A stretch of DNA of 64,000 nucleotides from SIG603 sp044432645 (GCA_044432645.1 JAWXUM010000004.1:1-64000); one strand, 5' to 3'. Positions 55,194 to 64,000 are shown, counted from the stretch's first letter. The notes: generated by a model from the sequence alone, not told the origin. A program made the numbers and translations.

Positions 55194-55220
55194 GCGGAAC
55201 GCATAAAATGCGTTCCCTAC
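55194..55220 (-). repeat. GTAGGG-headed palindromic element, copy 6 (inverted)
   Basis: On the minus strand it begins GTAGGGAACGCAT and folds with perfect 9-bp arms GGAACGCAT/ATGCGTTCC around three bases. It faces copy 5 in the opposite direction. Confidence 0.65.
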
Positions 55221-55242
55221 AATTTTATATTACACATAATCC

Positions 55243-55268
55243 GTAGGGGCGACTAGTAGTCGCCCATA
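55243..55268 (+). repeat. GTAGGG-headed palindromic element, copy 7
   Basis: GTAGGGGCGACTAGTAGTCG folds with perfect 8-bp arms GGGCGACT/AGTCGCCC around AGT. It is 41 bp before the gpmI start codon. Confidence 0.65.
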
Positions 55269-55308
55269 TTTAAAATATTGAGTTCCCAACTGATGAAAGG
55301 AAACAAAT

Positions 55309-56829
55309 ATGAAAAAACCTTTAGTTTTAATGATATTAGACGGTTTTGGTAATTCTACTGAAACTTTAGCAGGAAGTAACGCTATAGCTTCTGCTAACAC
55401 TCCTAATTTAGACGAAATCTTCGAAAATTCTGTTGTTACAGAAATTGGTGCTTCTGGCATGGACGTAGGTCTTCCAGACGGTCAAATGGGTAATAGCGAA
55501 GTTGGTCATACAAATATTGGTGCTGGTAGAATTGTATACCAAGAACTTACAAGAATTTCAAAAGCAATTGTTGACGGCGACTTTTTTGATAATCAAGCTT
55601 TTATAGATGCAGTTAACAATGCTAAGAAAAATGGTAGCGCTTTACACCTTATGGGTCTTCTTTCTAACGGTGGTGTTCATAGCCACAATACACATTTATA
55701 TGGTCTTTTAGAACTTTGCAAAAAAATGGGTCTTGAAGAAGTTTATGTTCATGCTTTTCTAGACGGCCGTGACGTTCCACCTTCAAGTGCTAAAGACTTT
55801 GTCGAAGCTCTTTATAATAAATGCAAAGAAATCGGTGTTGGTAAAATTGCTACTGTTATGGGCAGATATTACGCTATGGATAGAGATAATCGCTGGGATA
55901 GAGTTGAAAAAGCTTATTCTGCTATGGTTTATGGACAAGGCGAACAAGCAAACTGCCCTGTAGAAGCAGTTGCTAACTCATATGCAAATGGTGTTGTAGA
56001 TGAATTTGTTCTTCCTACAGTTATCAAAGGTTCAAAACCTATCGCTGACGGCGATTCTATGATATTTTTTAACTTCCGTCCTGACAGAGCTAGAGAAATC
56101 ACAAGATGTTTTGTTGACGATGCTTTCGACGGTTTCGATAGAGTTGGTGGTAAAAAGGACTTATTCTATGTTTGCTTTACTCAATATGATGCAACAATGC
56201 CAAATGTACAAGTAGCTTTTAAACCTCAATCACTTGCTAATACGTTTGGTGAATATATTTCAGAAAAAGGTTTAACACAACTTAGAATTGCAGAAACAGA
56301 AAAATATGCTCACGTAACATTTTTCTTTAATGGTGGAGTTGAAAAACAGTATGTTGGCGAAGACAGAGCTTTGGTTAAATCTCCAAATGTTGCTACTTAC
56401 GACCTACAACCTGAAATGAGTGCTAATGAAGTTACAGATAAAATGGTTGAAGCTGTTAAATCTGGTAAATTTGATGTTATAATTTTAAACTACGCTAACT
56501 GTGACATGGTGGGGCATACAGGTGTATTTAGTGCGGCTACTGCTGCTGTTGAAGCTGTAGATACATGCGTTGGTAAAGTGGCTGAGGCTGTTGAAGAAAT
56601 GGGCGGTGTTATTTTATTAACTGCTGACCATGGTAATGCTGACAAAATGATTGAAGCTGACGGTTCACCGTTTACTGCTCACACAACTAACCCAGTTCCA
56701 TTTGTTGTAATTGGTAAAGAGTGTGAAGTAAGACAAGGTGGAAATTTAGCTGATATCGCTCCAACTATGTTAAAACTTTTAGGCTTAGAACAACCAAAAG
56801 AAATGACTGGTGTAAGTATAATTTTATAA
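55309..56829 (+). CDS. gpmI: 2,3-bisphosphoglycerate-independent phosphoglycerate mutase
   Basis: This 506-aa manganese enzyme converts 3- to 2-phosphoglycerate. It belongs to the alkaline-phosphatase fold: LVLMILDGFGNS (metal Asp), catalytic Ser in GQMGNSEVGH, FLDGRDVPP, NFRPDRAREIT and TADHGNADKM with metal ligands. AAAGGA precedes the ATG. It completes the lower-glycolysis operon; gap and eno are not in the window. Confidence 0.97.
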   Translation: MKKPLVLMILDGFGNSTETLAGSNAIASANTPNLDEIFENSVVTEIGASGMDVGLPDGQMGNSEVGHTNIGAGRIVYQELTRISKAIVDGDFFDNQAFIDAVNNAKKNGSALHLMGLLSNGGVHSHNTHLYGLLELCKKMGLEEVYVHAFLDGRDVPPSSAKDFVEALYNKCKEIGVGKIATVMGRYYAMDRDNRWDRVEKAYSAMVYGQGEQANCPVEAVANSYANGVVDEFVLPTVIKGSKPIADGDSMIFFNFRPDRAREITRCFVDDAFDGFDRVGGKKDLFYVCFTQYDATMPNVQVAFKPQSLANTFGEYISEKGLTQLRIAETEKYAHVTFFFNGGVEKQYVGEDRALVKSPNVATYDLQPEMSANEVTDKMVEAVKSGKFDVIILNYANCDMVGHTGVFSAATAAVEAVDTCVGKVAEAVEEMGGVILLTADHGNADKMIEADGSPFTAHTTNPVPFVVIGKECEVRQGGNLADIAPTMLKLLGLEQPKEMTGVSIIL

Positions 56830-56844
56830 GTTAATATTAAAATT

Positions 56845-56878
56845 AATTCCTTAATGTTAATTATTAAGGAATTTTTTG
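56845..56878 (+). terminator. Terminator of pgk-tpiA-gpmI
   Basis: AATTCCTTAAT (56845-56855) pairs with ATTAAGGAATT (56863-56873), followed by TTTTT. It begins 16 bp after the gpmI stop. Confidence 0.85.
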
Positions 56879-56897
56879 TAAATAATTTTGTCTAAAG

Positions 56898-56926
56898 TTG
56901 ACATATTGTGCTAAAATTGGTATAAT
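56898..56926 (+). promoter_or_regulatory. Sigma-A promoter of the LCP-family gene
   Basis: TTGACA (56898-56903) and TATAAT (56921-56926) with a 17-bp spacer, both at consensus. Confidence 0.85.
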
Positions 56927-56961
56927 TATATAGATATTTTATATTTGAAAAGGATGAAATT

Positions 56962-58449
56962 ATGGGTAGTAAGAAAAATGATAGATACACGCAGGCTGAT
57001 TACAAAGCTTCAAAATTGTTTTTGATACCAAGTTTTTTTGCGTTGATATTATCAGCTGTTATGATTATTTTATTTAAAGCGAGTAGCTTAATTCCAGGTA
57101 ATTTGATTTTAGTTATTTCGTTTGTTATAATTATACTTCTAGGATTAACATTGACTTTAGCTTTGATAAAGAATAGAAAAACAAATATAATAAGTATTGT
57201 ATTGGGGATTATTTTGTCTATATTTTCAGCTATTGGTATTTTTGGCATACACACAACAACATCAACAATCAATTCAATAGCAAATGCAACTTATCAAATT
57301 GATAATATGGTAGTTGTCGTTGATACTAACGATACATCAGAAAATATTTACGACGCAATAGATTATATTTTTGGCTATCAATCATCAGTCGATACCGATA
57401 ACACTCAAATTATGATAGATGAAATTGAAAATTTGTTAGGTCAATCAATTACTTTGGTTGAATACGATTCTGTTCTTACATTAGGGCAAGCTCTTTTAGA
57501 CAGCGAAGTGCATGCTATTATTTATAACGAAGCTTTTGATGTAATTATGAGTGAAAATATTGAGGATTTCTCAGATAGTGTTAGAATTTTATATGAACAC
57601 GGTATTAGTGTAGAAATTGAAACAGAAATTATACAGGAAGACAGCGATGAAAATGATGATGAAATTGTATCAGAAGTAAATAGTTTTAATATGTATATTA
57701 GTGGTATTGATACATATGGTTCTATTAGCAAGACAAGTCGTAGTGATGTTAATATAATAGTAACAGTAAATGTAGATACAAAAGAAATTCTGCTAACTAC
57801 AACTCCTAGGGATACTTATTTAACTTTATCAGGTGTTTCGGGTGAAAAAAGCGACAAATTAACACATGCTGGAATTTACGGAATTGAAACTTCTGTATCT
57901 ACTTTAGAAGATTTTTATGATATTGAAATTGATTATTACACAAGAGTTAATTTTAGTTCTGTTATAGAAATAGTTGACAGTTTAGGTGGAATTTCAGTTT
58001 ATTCTGACTACTCCTTTAGTACCGATAATTATAGTTTTTATTCAGGTTGGAACACTATGACTGGCGCTCAAGCTTTAGAGTTTGCTAGGGAAAGATATAG
58101 CTTTTCTGATGGAGATTTCCAAAGAGGTAGAAATCAACAAGCAGTTATAGAAGGTATGATAAGCAAAGCTTTAGAACCTTCAGTTTTAGTTCAACTTACA
58201 GATATTATCGCTAGTGTAAGCGACTGTGTAGAAACAAGTATGTCTACAAGCGAAATTGCTGAACTTATTAGTACGCAAATAAAAGATGGTTCTAGTTGGA
58301 CTATAGAAACTCAAGAATTAACAGGAACAACTGGTTCTAGTTATTGCTATTCTTTAGGTGCAAACTCTTCTGTTGTTTATGCCGATGATGATTCTATAGC
58401 AGAAATTACCAACCAAATCAACGAAGTTCTAACTAATACAGTAGATTAA
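56962..58449 (+). CDS. LytR-CpsA-Psr (LCP) family protein with three membrane segments
   Basis: The 495-aa wall-assembly protein transfers wall polymers such as teichoic acid or capsule to peptidoglycan in this family. Three hydrophobic segments lie at about residues 16-34, 43-65 and 72-95. An extracytoplasmic accessory region follows at about 100-240, then the LCP domain at about 243-395 with NIIVTVNVDTKEILL, TTPRDTYL, LGGISVYSD and the arginine-rich EFARERYSFSDGDFQRGRNQQ. A 90-residue Thr/Ser-rich tail ends it. The three-segment plus accessory-domain layout resembles streptococcal CpsA rather than single-pass LytR. Polymer substrate unknown. AAAGGAT precedes the ATG. Confidence 0.9.
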   Translation: MGSKKNDRYTQADYKASKLFLIPSFFALILSAVMIILFKASSLIPGNLILVISFVIIILLGLTLTLALIKNRKTNIISIVLGIILSIFSAIGIFGIHTTTSTINSIANATYQIDNMVVVVDTNDTSENIYDAIDYIFGYQSSVDTDNTQIMIDEIENLLGQSITLVEYDSVLTLGQALLDSEVHAIIYNEAFDVIMSENIEDFSDSVRILYEHGISVEIETEIIQEDSDENDDEIVSEVNSFNMYISGIDTYGSISKTSRSDVNIIVTVNVDTKEILLTTTPRDTYLTLSGVSGEKSDKLTHAGIYGIETSVSTLEDFYDIEIDYYTRVNFSSVIEIVDSLGGISVYSDYSFSTDNYSFYSGWNTMTGAQALEFARERYSFSDGDFQRGRNQQAVIEGMISKALEPSVLVQLTDIIASVSDCVETSMSTSEIAELISTQIKDGSSWTIETQELTGTTGSSYCYSLGANSSVVYADDDSIAEITNQINEVLTNTVD

Positions 58450-58463
58450 TAATATATAATTTT

Positions 58464-58496
58464 CAACCATTACAACTTGTTTGTAATGGTTGTTTT
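58464..58496 (+). terminator. Terminator after the LCP gene
   Basis: CAACCATTACAA (58464-58475) pairs with TTGTAATGGTTG (58481-58492), followed by TTTT. Confidence 0.8.
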
Positions 58497-58532
58497 ATGA
58501 TGACAAAATTAGAAAAATGAAAGAATGGTAAT

Positions 58533-59861
58533 ATGCAATCTACAAATGATTTAACTAAGGGAAATGTTAGAAGTACATTAATTAAATATGCAATTCCTAT
58601 GATACTTACAAGTGTTATGCAATCACTTTACGGCATGGTTGATATGATAATTGTTGGACAGTTTGTAGGTGGAGATGCAGTTTCAGCAATAAATAATGGT
58701 TCGCTAATAATGACTTTTTTGTCAGCTATCGCAATAGGTTTTACCGTAGGTGGAAATATTGTAATTGGTCAAAACTTTGGAGCTAAAAATGGGGAAGAGG
58801 CTAAGAAAGCTTCGGGAACTTTATTCGCTCTTACAATGCTAGCTGGTATCATTTGTTCGATAGTGTTTTATATTTTTTCCAGGAATTTACTTGTTATGTT
58901 AGGTGCTCCCTCGCTAGAAGATGCAACTACATATCTTAAAATTTGCTCCTTTGGTATCCCGTTTATTTTCTCATATAATGCGTTAAATGCAACTTTAAGG
59001 GCTGTAGGTAATTCTAAGAAGCCTTTCCATTTTATAGCTAGTGCTATGGTTTTAAATATAATTTTAGATATTATTTTTGTAGCAGTTTTAGATTTAGCAG
59101 TTTTCGGTGTAGCACTTGCGACTATGATTTCACAATTTTTCTCATTCATATTAGCGTTTATTTATGTTTATAAAAACAGAGAAACTACAGGACTTACTAA
59201 AAAGTATTTTAAACTTGATAAAAATTATATAAAGCTAATTACAAAATATGGTTTTCCACTTGCACTGCAATCAACAGTAGGAAGTATTTCTTGGCTAGTT
59301 GTTGCGTATTTGCTTAATAAATATGGCACAGATGTTTCTGCCGGAAATGGAATTTCCAATAAAATCAAAGAGTTCTGTCAGCTTTTCATTACGTCAATTT
59401 CAAGTGCAACAGCCACAATGGCAGCTCAAAATATAGGAGCGAAACAGTTTGACCGTGCAAAACAAGCAATGAAAGAATGTATGAAAATCACGCTATCGCT
59501 GGCGTTATTGTTTATTATTATTTGTGAAATTTTTGCACCAATGCTTGTAAGTATATTTATTAATGATAGTGTAGTGGCAAACTATGCTGTAGCAAATCTA
59601 AGAATAGAAATAATAGCACAACTGTTTTATGCAGGATTTTATTCGTTCAACGTTCTTGCAAATGGCTCGGGACATACATTGTTTGTTATGGTAAATTCTT
59701 TCCTGAATTGTATAGTTGTACGTTTGATTTTGGCTATAATTTTGGAAAGCACAATTGGTTTAACTGGTATTTATTTAGCATGTTTAATAGCGCCGTCAGT
59801 TTCAGTTCCAGTTGGTTATATGTTCTACAAGTCAAATAAATGGAAACATTCGCTTAAATAA
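58533..59861 (+). CDS. MATE family efflux transporter
   Basis: This 442-aa membrane protein has 12 predicted segments in two six-helix halves. MATE features are IPMILTSVMQSLYGMVDMIIVGQF near the N terminus, ALNATLRAVGNSKKP and TATMAAQNIGAKQFDRAK. It exports cationic compounds against Na+ or H+. The ribosome site (GAAAG) is weak. It ends in a strong bidirectional terminator. Confidence 0.92.
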   Translation: MQSTNDLTKGNVRSTLIKYAIPMILTSVMQSLYGMVDMIIVGQFVGGDAVSAINNGSLIMTFLSAIAIGFTVGGNIVIGQNFGAKNGEEAKKASGTLFALTMLAGIICSIVFYIFSRNLLVMLGAPSLEDATTYLKICSFGIPFIFSYNALNATLRAVGNSKKPFHFIASAMVLNIILDIIFVAVLDLAVFGVALATMISQFFSFILAFIYVYKNRETTGLTKKYFKLDKNYIKLITKYGFPLALQSTVGSISWLVVAYLLNKYGTDVSAGNGISNKIKEFCQLFITSISSATATMAAQNIGAKQFDRAKQAMKECMKITLSLALLFIIICEIFAPMLVSIFINDSVVANYAVANLRIEIIAQLFYAGFYSFNVLANGSGHTLFVMVNSFLNCIVVRLILAIILESTIGLTGIYLACLIAPSVSVPVGYMFYKSNKWKHSLK

Positions 59862-59862
59862 A

Positions 59863-59896
59863 AAAATGCCCACAAGCATGAACTTGTGGGCATTTT
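59863..59896. terminator. Bidirectional terminator between MATE and MarR genes
   Basis: AAAATGCCCACAAG (59863-59876) pairs with CTTGTGGGCATTTT (59883-59896), with A/T runs on both sides, between two converging genes. Confidence 0.9.
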
Positions 59897-59900
59897 AATT

Positions 59901-60335
59901 TTATTTTGCAAGTTTATCCAATAGATTGTACAAAGTGTCAATTTCTTCATTTGAAAAATTTTCAAATATAATTTTTGCGTGCTTTTTAACACCTTCATCT
60001 AGTTTTTGTGCAACATTAGCGCCAGTTTCAGTTAAAGTAATGATTTTCTCATTGTTATGAGTTCCATTTTCTTTAACTATAAGTTCTTTTGTTTCTAATT
60101 TCTTAATAGTTTCCGAAACGGCTTGAGAACTTATATTCATAATATTAGCGATGGCACGTTGATTTAAGCTACCGTTTTCCATTAAAGTTACAAGCATATT
60201 ACAGCCAGATGGAGGAAGTTTATATTTTTGTTGTAGTGGTAATTCTTCATTATTTTGTTGGCTTAAATTGTGTCTAGTTGCTCTTATTTGTTCGCTAACT
60301 CCAAAAAATTTAATTAGAACTAAATGTTTTTCCAA
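59901..60335 (-). CDS. MarR-family transcriptional regulator
   Basis: This 144-aa winged-helix regulator has the helix-turn-helix in NQRAIANIMNISSQAVSETI (residues about 78-97) and the wing after KELIVKENGTHNNEK. It lies 20 bp downstream of the ABC exporter genes on the same strand, so it is probably the last gene of that operon and controls it. Effector unknown. GGAGG precedes the ATG at the end of a short gap. Confidence 0.92.
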   Translation of the reverse strand: MEKHLVLIKFFGVSEQIRATRHNLSQQNNEELPLQQKYKLPPSGCNMLVTLMENGSLNQRAIANIMNISSQAVSETIKKLETKELIVKENGTHNNEKIITLTETGANVAQKLDEGVKKHAKIIFENFSNEEIDTLYNLLDKLAK

Positions 60336-60355
60336 ATAAAATTCCTCCTTTAAAA

Positions 60356-62353
60356 TTAATCAAGTTTAGACATACCAGTGTATAGGCTATAGTATTTACC
60401 TTCTAAGGCTAGTAATTCTTCGTGGCTACCTTGTTCAATAATTTCACCATATTCCAACACAATAATAACGTCAGAGTTTCTAACAGTAGAAAGTCTATGA
60501 GCGATAACAAATGTTGTTCTAGAGTCCATAAGTCTATCAAGTGCTTGTTCAATATGTTTTTCAGTTCTTGTATCAACAGAACTAGTAGCTTCGTCCAAAA
60601 CAAGTATAGGAGCCTTTGAAATAGCAGCTCTAGCAATATTTAAAAGCTGTCTTTGACCTTGGCTTAAGTTACTACCGTCGCCAGTTAAAACAGTGTCATA
60701 ACCGTTTTCAAGTCTAATAATAAAGTTATGAGCATTTGCTGTTTTAGCAGCAACTATAATATCTTCATCACTAGCATCAAGTCTACCATAGCGAATATTC
60801 TCTTTAACAGTACCAGTAAACAAGTGAGTATCTTGTAAAACCATAGCAATATTTTGTCTTAAATATTCACGTTTATAATCTTTAATGTCAACACCGTCAA
60901 TTGTAATTGAGCCACTGTTAATGTCATAAAAACGATTTAAAAGGTTAGTAATTGTAGTTTTACCAGCACCAGTTGAACCAACAAAGGCAATTTTTTGAGA
61001 AGTATTAGCTTGTAAAGAAATTCCTTTTAAAACTGGAACATTTGGTAAATAGCCAAATTCTACTTTTTTAAGTTCAATTTCACCTTTGATATGTTTTGGA
61101 GCAACAGCATCCAATGAATCTTTAGGTTCAGGCTCTTCATCCATAACTTCGAAAACACGTTCAGCACCTGCTAAAGCAGAGAAAATAGTGTTAACTTGCA
61201 TGAAAATAGCGCTTATAGGGCCACTAAAACTTTTTGAATAGTTTAAGAAAATAGCAAAACCACCAACGTCAAAACCTTGGAATAAGCATAGAAGTCCACC
61301 AACACAAGCAGTAATACCGTAGCTAAGTTGAGTCAAACCACCCATGATAGGTCCCATAGTACCACTTAAAAATTGAGCAAAGAAAGATTTTTCACGGTAA
61401 GCACCGTTTAATTCTTTAAACTCATCAATTGTCATATCTTCATAATTGAAAACTTTAACAACTTTTTGACCAGTAATTCTTTCTTCAATAAATCCGTTAA
61501 GTTCACCAATTGCCTCTTGTTGCTCTTTATAGTAAACTCTTGTTTTTTTAGAAATTGTTTTTGTAACATAAGTGAAAACAGGTGTAATGATTAATGTAAC
61601 AATAGTTAAAATCCAGTTTGTGTAAATCATTATACAAAGTGTTGTTACTAATGTAATAGAACTTGAAATAAGCTGAACGCAAGTTGAGGAAAGCATAGTG
61701 CTAATAGCATCAACATCGTTTGTAAATCTACTCATAATATCGCCATTATTGTTTGAGTCAAAATATTTTAGTGGCAATTTTTGTAGGGATACATATAAAT
61801 CTTCTCTTAATTTCTTAAGTGCATTTTGAGCAACATTAAGCATAAAGCGAGATTGCAAATAGGAACAAACTACAGAAATAGAATAAATTATTGCCATAAG
61901 TGACAAGTATTTTACAAGAATAGGTGCACCTTCATTATTAGTAATAGCGTTAATAACAGGACGCATTATATAACTTGCTGTAATAGAAGTTATACTGCCT
62001 ATAATTACGAAAATGAAAGCTAAAATAATTTGAGTTTTTTGAGCTTTTAAATAATCCCAAAGTCTTAACAAAGTCTTTTTAGTATCTTTAACAGCAGCTC
62101 TTTCTTGACCCATTCCTCTTCCAGGAGGACCACCACCAGGGCCTGGCATACTAACTTTGGATTGCACGTTTTGTCCTTGACCAGATTGTTCTTTCCTAGC
62201 ATATTTACCTGCTGGAGGTTTACCGTGTGGAGGCATACCCTCTGGAGGCTTACCGTGTGGAGGCATGCCTTTTGGTGGTTTACCTTCTGGAGGTCTGCCG
62301 TGTGGAGGCATATGTTCTAAATCTTCTTTTGTTGGTCGTTTATTATCAGACAT
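60356..62353 (-). CDS. ABC exporter half-transporter with Pro/His/Gly-rich N-terminal repeats
   Basis: The product is 665 aa. Its first about 85 residues are hydrophilic and low-complexity, with repeating PPHGKPPEG units (PPHGRPPEG, PPKGM, PPHGKPPEG, PPHGKPPAG) followed by a GPGGGPPGRG stretch. Six membrane segments and the ATPase domain follow: Walker A GSTGAGKTT, signature LSQGQ, Walker B ILVLDEATSSVD with catalytic Glu, switch His in IAHRLST. I set the start at ATG 62353 with AGGAGG upstream, inside the end of the preceding exporter gene (8-bp overlap); an in-frame extension of 25 codons lies entirely in that gene. It pairs with the gene at 62346. Confidence 0.9.
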   Translation of the reverse strand: MSDNKRPTKEDLEHMPPHGRPPEGKPPKGMPPHGKPPEGMPPHGKPPAGKYARKEQSGQGQNVQSKVSMPGPGGGPPGRGMGQERAAVKDTKKTLLRLWDYLKAQKTQIILAFIFVIIGSITSITASYIMRPVINAITNNEGAPILVKYLSLMAIIYSISVVCSYLQSRFMLNVAQNALKKLREDLYVSLQKLPLKYFDSNNNGDIMSRFTNDVDAISTMLSSTCVQLISSSITLVTTLCIMIYTNWILTIVTLIITPVFTYVTKTISKKTRVYYKEQQEAIGELNGFIEERITGQKVVKVFNYEDMTIDEFKELNGAYREKSFFAQFLSGTMGPIMGGLTQLSYGITACVGGLLCLFQGFDVGGFAIFLNYSKSFSGPISAIFMQVNTIFSALAGAERVFEVMDEEPEPKDSLDAVAPKHIKGEIELKKVEFGYLPNVPVLKGISLQANTSQKIAFVGSTGAGKTTITNLLNRFYDINSGSITIDGVDIKDYKREYLRQNIAMVLQDTHLFTGTVKENIRYGRLDASDEDIIVAAKTANAHNFIIRLENGYDTVLTGDGSNLSQGQRQLLNIARAAISKAPILVLDEATSSVDTRTEKHIEQALDRLMDSRTTFVIAHRLSTVRNSDVIIVLEYGEIIEQGSHEELLALEGKYYSLYTGMSKLD

Positions 62354-64000
62354 TGTCACTACCTCCTGACTCCATTTGTGAATTGTAAATTTCGTTATAA
62401 ATTTCAGAACTTTCCATAAGTTCATCATGTGTTCCCATATTAGTAATATGACCGTCGTTCATTACAATAATTTTATCAGCATTTATTACCGAGCTAATTC
62501 TTTGTGCGATAATAATTTTTGTTACATCACCAAGGTCGCTATACAAATGACTTCTAATTCTTGATTCAGTCGCTGTGTCAACTGCACTAGTCGAGTCGTC
62601 CAAAATAAGAACTTTTGTTTTCTTAATCAATGCACGAGCAATACAAAGTCTTTGCTTTTGACCACCTGAGAAGTTAAGACCACCTTGGTCAATAAATGTT
62701 TCATAGCCGTCTTCAGTAGCCTCAATAAAGTCACTAGCAGCAGCCCAATCAGCAACATTTGTTATGTCTTCGTCGGTTGCATTTTGGTCGCCCCACATAA
62801 GGTTTTCTTTAATTGTACCAGTGAAAAGTAAGTTGTTTTGTAGTACCATTGCAACACCGTCACGTAAGTTTTTAAGTGAGTAGTCTTTTACATTTGTTCC
62901 ATCAACGTAAACGTTACCAGCATCTGCGTCATATAAACGTGGAATTAAATGCACAAAACTTGTTTTACCACAACCAGTAGAACCGATTATACCAACAGTT
63001 TCACCAGATTTAATATGAATATTAATGTTTGAAAGTACAAGTTCTTTGTTGTTTTTGTAATATTTAAAATTAACATTTTCAAAAACAACATCACCAGAAT
63101 TAACTGTTTTATCAAGCTTTTTAGCGTTATCATCTGAAATATCAACTTCTTCATCTAATATCTCAGAAACACGTTTACCACTTACAATAGCTCTTGAAGC
63201 TTGCATAAATACATTGGCAAGCATACCAACTGAACCAAGTATTTGAGCTAAATATGTAATTAAAGCACTTATGCTACCAATAGCGATTTCGCCATTGTTA
63301 AATGCAGTAGCACCAAACCATAAAATAGCAATTGTACCAGCATTAACTAAAATTGTCATAGCAGGTGTTTGTAAAATTGTAATACGGAAAGCTTGTAAAC
63401 CAGTAGTTTTTAAATCGTCATTAACATCATCAAATCTATCAGCTTCGTATTTCTCACGTGTTAAAGCTTTAACTATTCTAATGTTAGTTAAAATCTCTTG
63501 AACAGTTGTGTTAAGTGCGTCAACTTTAATTTGTAATAATGCGAATTTTTTATAGGCGAAATACAAAACTAAAGCAATTATTATTGCTAAAATTGGAACT
63601 ATAACAACAAAAATAATAGCAAGTTTTGCGTTGATTGTAAAAGCCATAATCATAGCACCCACAAGAAGACCAGGTGCTCTAAATGCCATTCTTAGGGCGA
63701 TTACAACTAGTTGTTGTAACTGAGTAATATCATTTGTTAATCTTGTAACAAGTGAACCAGTGCTAAATTTATCAATATTTTGGAAAGAGAAGCTCTGTAT
63801 TTTCGTAAAAATGTCCTCTCTTAAATCATGTGCAAATTCAACAGATGCTTTTGTGGCAGCATATGCGGCACCAGTACCAGATAAAATCGCCATAACAAAA
63901 ACACCAAACATTTTTAAAGCTAAAATGCCAAGTGTTGAAGCTTCTCCACTTGCAACACCAATATCAATAACGTCTGCTGCTAATGCTGGCATTAAAACGT
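62346..64000 (-). CDS. ABC exporter half-transporter, N terminus beyond the window
   Basis: The frame stays open to the window edge, so the N terminus, including the first membrane segment, is missing. What is present has membrane segments followed by an ATPase domain: Walker A GSTGCGKTS, signature FSGGQ, and Walker B ILILDDSTSAVD type (Asp in place of catalytic Glu). The H-loop reads IIAQRISS, so glutamine replaces the switch histidine. This marks it as the degenerate-site partner of the heterodimer with the gene at 60356-62353. Residue 1 of the visible part is not the true start. Substrate unknown; MarR-linked pairs of this type often export drugs. Confidence 0.88.
   Translation of the reverse strand, partial: VLMPALAADVIDIGVASGEASTLGILALKMFGVFVMAILSGTGAAYAATKASVEFAHDLREDIFTKIQSFSFQNIDKFSTGSLVTRLTNDITQLQQLVVIALRMAFRAPGLLVGAMIMAFTINAKLAIIFVVIVPILAIIIALVLYFAYKKFALLQIKVDALNTTVQEILTNIRIVKALTREKYEADRFDDVNDDLKTTGLQAFRITILQTPAMTILVNAGTIAILWFGATAFNNGEIAIGSISALITYLAQILGSVGMLANVFMQASRAIVSGKRVSEILDEEVDISDDNAKKLDKTVNSGDVVFENVNFKYYKNNKELVLSNINIHIKSGETVGIIGSTGCGKTSFVHLIPRLYDADAGNVYVDGTNVKDYSLKNLRDGVAMVLQNNLLFTGTIKENLMWGDQNATDEDITNVADWAAASDFIEATEDGYETFIDQGGLNFSGGQKQRLCIARALIKKTKVLILDDSTSAVDTATESRIRSHLYSDLGDVTKIIIAQRISSVINADKIIVMNDGHITNMGTHDELMESSEIYNEIYNSQMESGGSDNV

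Noticed and set aside
55148..55268. Three short palindromes in a row, CRISPR-like at first sight
   Set aside because: The arms differ from each other, spacing is irregular, orientation alternates and no cas genes are nearby.
62105..62320. Plus-strand frame rich in Trp and Thr
   Set aside because: It is the reverse reading of the Pro/His/Gly repeat of the ABC exporter gene.

Overview
This window is a gene-dense stretch of chromosome from a low-GC Gram-positive bacterium, most likely a Clostridia member of the Oscillospiraceae/Ruminococcaceae type. The evidence is AT-rich DNA, strong Shine-Dalgarno sites with many TTG/GTG starts, two T-box riboswitches, an ECF transporter, a class III fructose bisphosphatase, a DarA-RicT module and an AspRS/GatCAB transamidation operon. 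No phage, insertion sequence, plasmid or CRISPR locus is visible. The genus assignment is inference.

Layout. 1-4.2 kb: a tRNA-Leu(UAG) on the minus strand, then a minus-strand operon for a tryptophan ECF transporter (trpP, two ATPases, ecfT) behind a Trp-type T-box. 4.4-9.3 kb: pstSCAB-phoU, in which pstS holds two almost identical phosphate-binding domains. 9.5-13.4 kb: an unknown membrane protein, a cytidylate kinase-like protein and a two-component system. 13.4-15.4 kb: fbp. 15.6-26.3 kb: a long plus-strand housekeeping run (typA, an exonuclease/PgeF fusion, a radical SAM protein, an M18 peptidase, rdgB, yhbY, nadD, yqeK, rsfS, leuS). 26.3-27.9 kb: a beta-propeller protein and a short-chain dehydrogenase.

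28.0-34.6 kb: a T-box followed by an aspS-gatC fusion, gatA, gatB and an M24 peptidase, which together form the indirect Asn-tRNA (and Gln-tRNA) pathway. 34.6-38.4 kb: a nitroreductase, then a VTC polyphosphate-polymerase-type gene, a DUF4956-type membrane gene and a beta-helix lipoprotein gene. 38.4-43.2 kb: a cation/proton antiporter and a heterodimeric ABC exporter. 43.3-50.1 kb: trhA, an amidase, an AGCS symporter, darA-holB-ricT, a ferredoxin, trmN6-like and rsmI. 50.2-53.0 kb: a 909-aa protein that joins two RNA polymerase alpha-CTD-like modules to a sigma region-4-like helix-turn-helix. 53.1-56.8 kb: pgk-tpiA-gpmI. 56.9-64 kb: an LCP protein, a MATE transporter, and a MarR regulator with a second heterodimeric ABC exporter that runs off the window.

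Most of the window is ordinary core genome. The parts that stand out are the alpha-CTD/sigma-4 hybrid protein, the AspRS-GatC fusion under a T-box whose specifier overlaps Glu and Asn codons, the tandem PstS, the exonuclease/zinc-ribbon/PgeF fusion, a scattered family of short GTAGGG-headed palindromes, and a perfect 23-bp palindrome over the pgk promoter. All coordinates and motif calls were made by eye; no database search was run.
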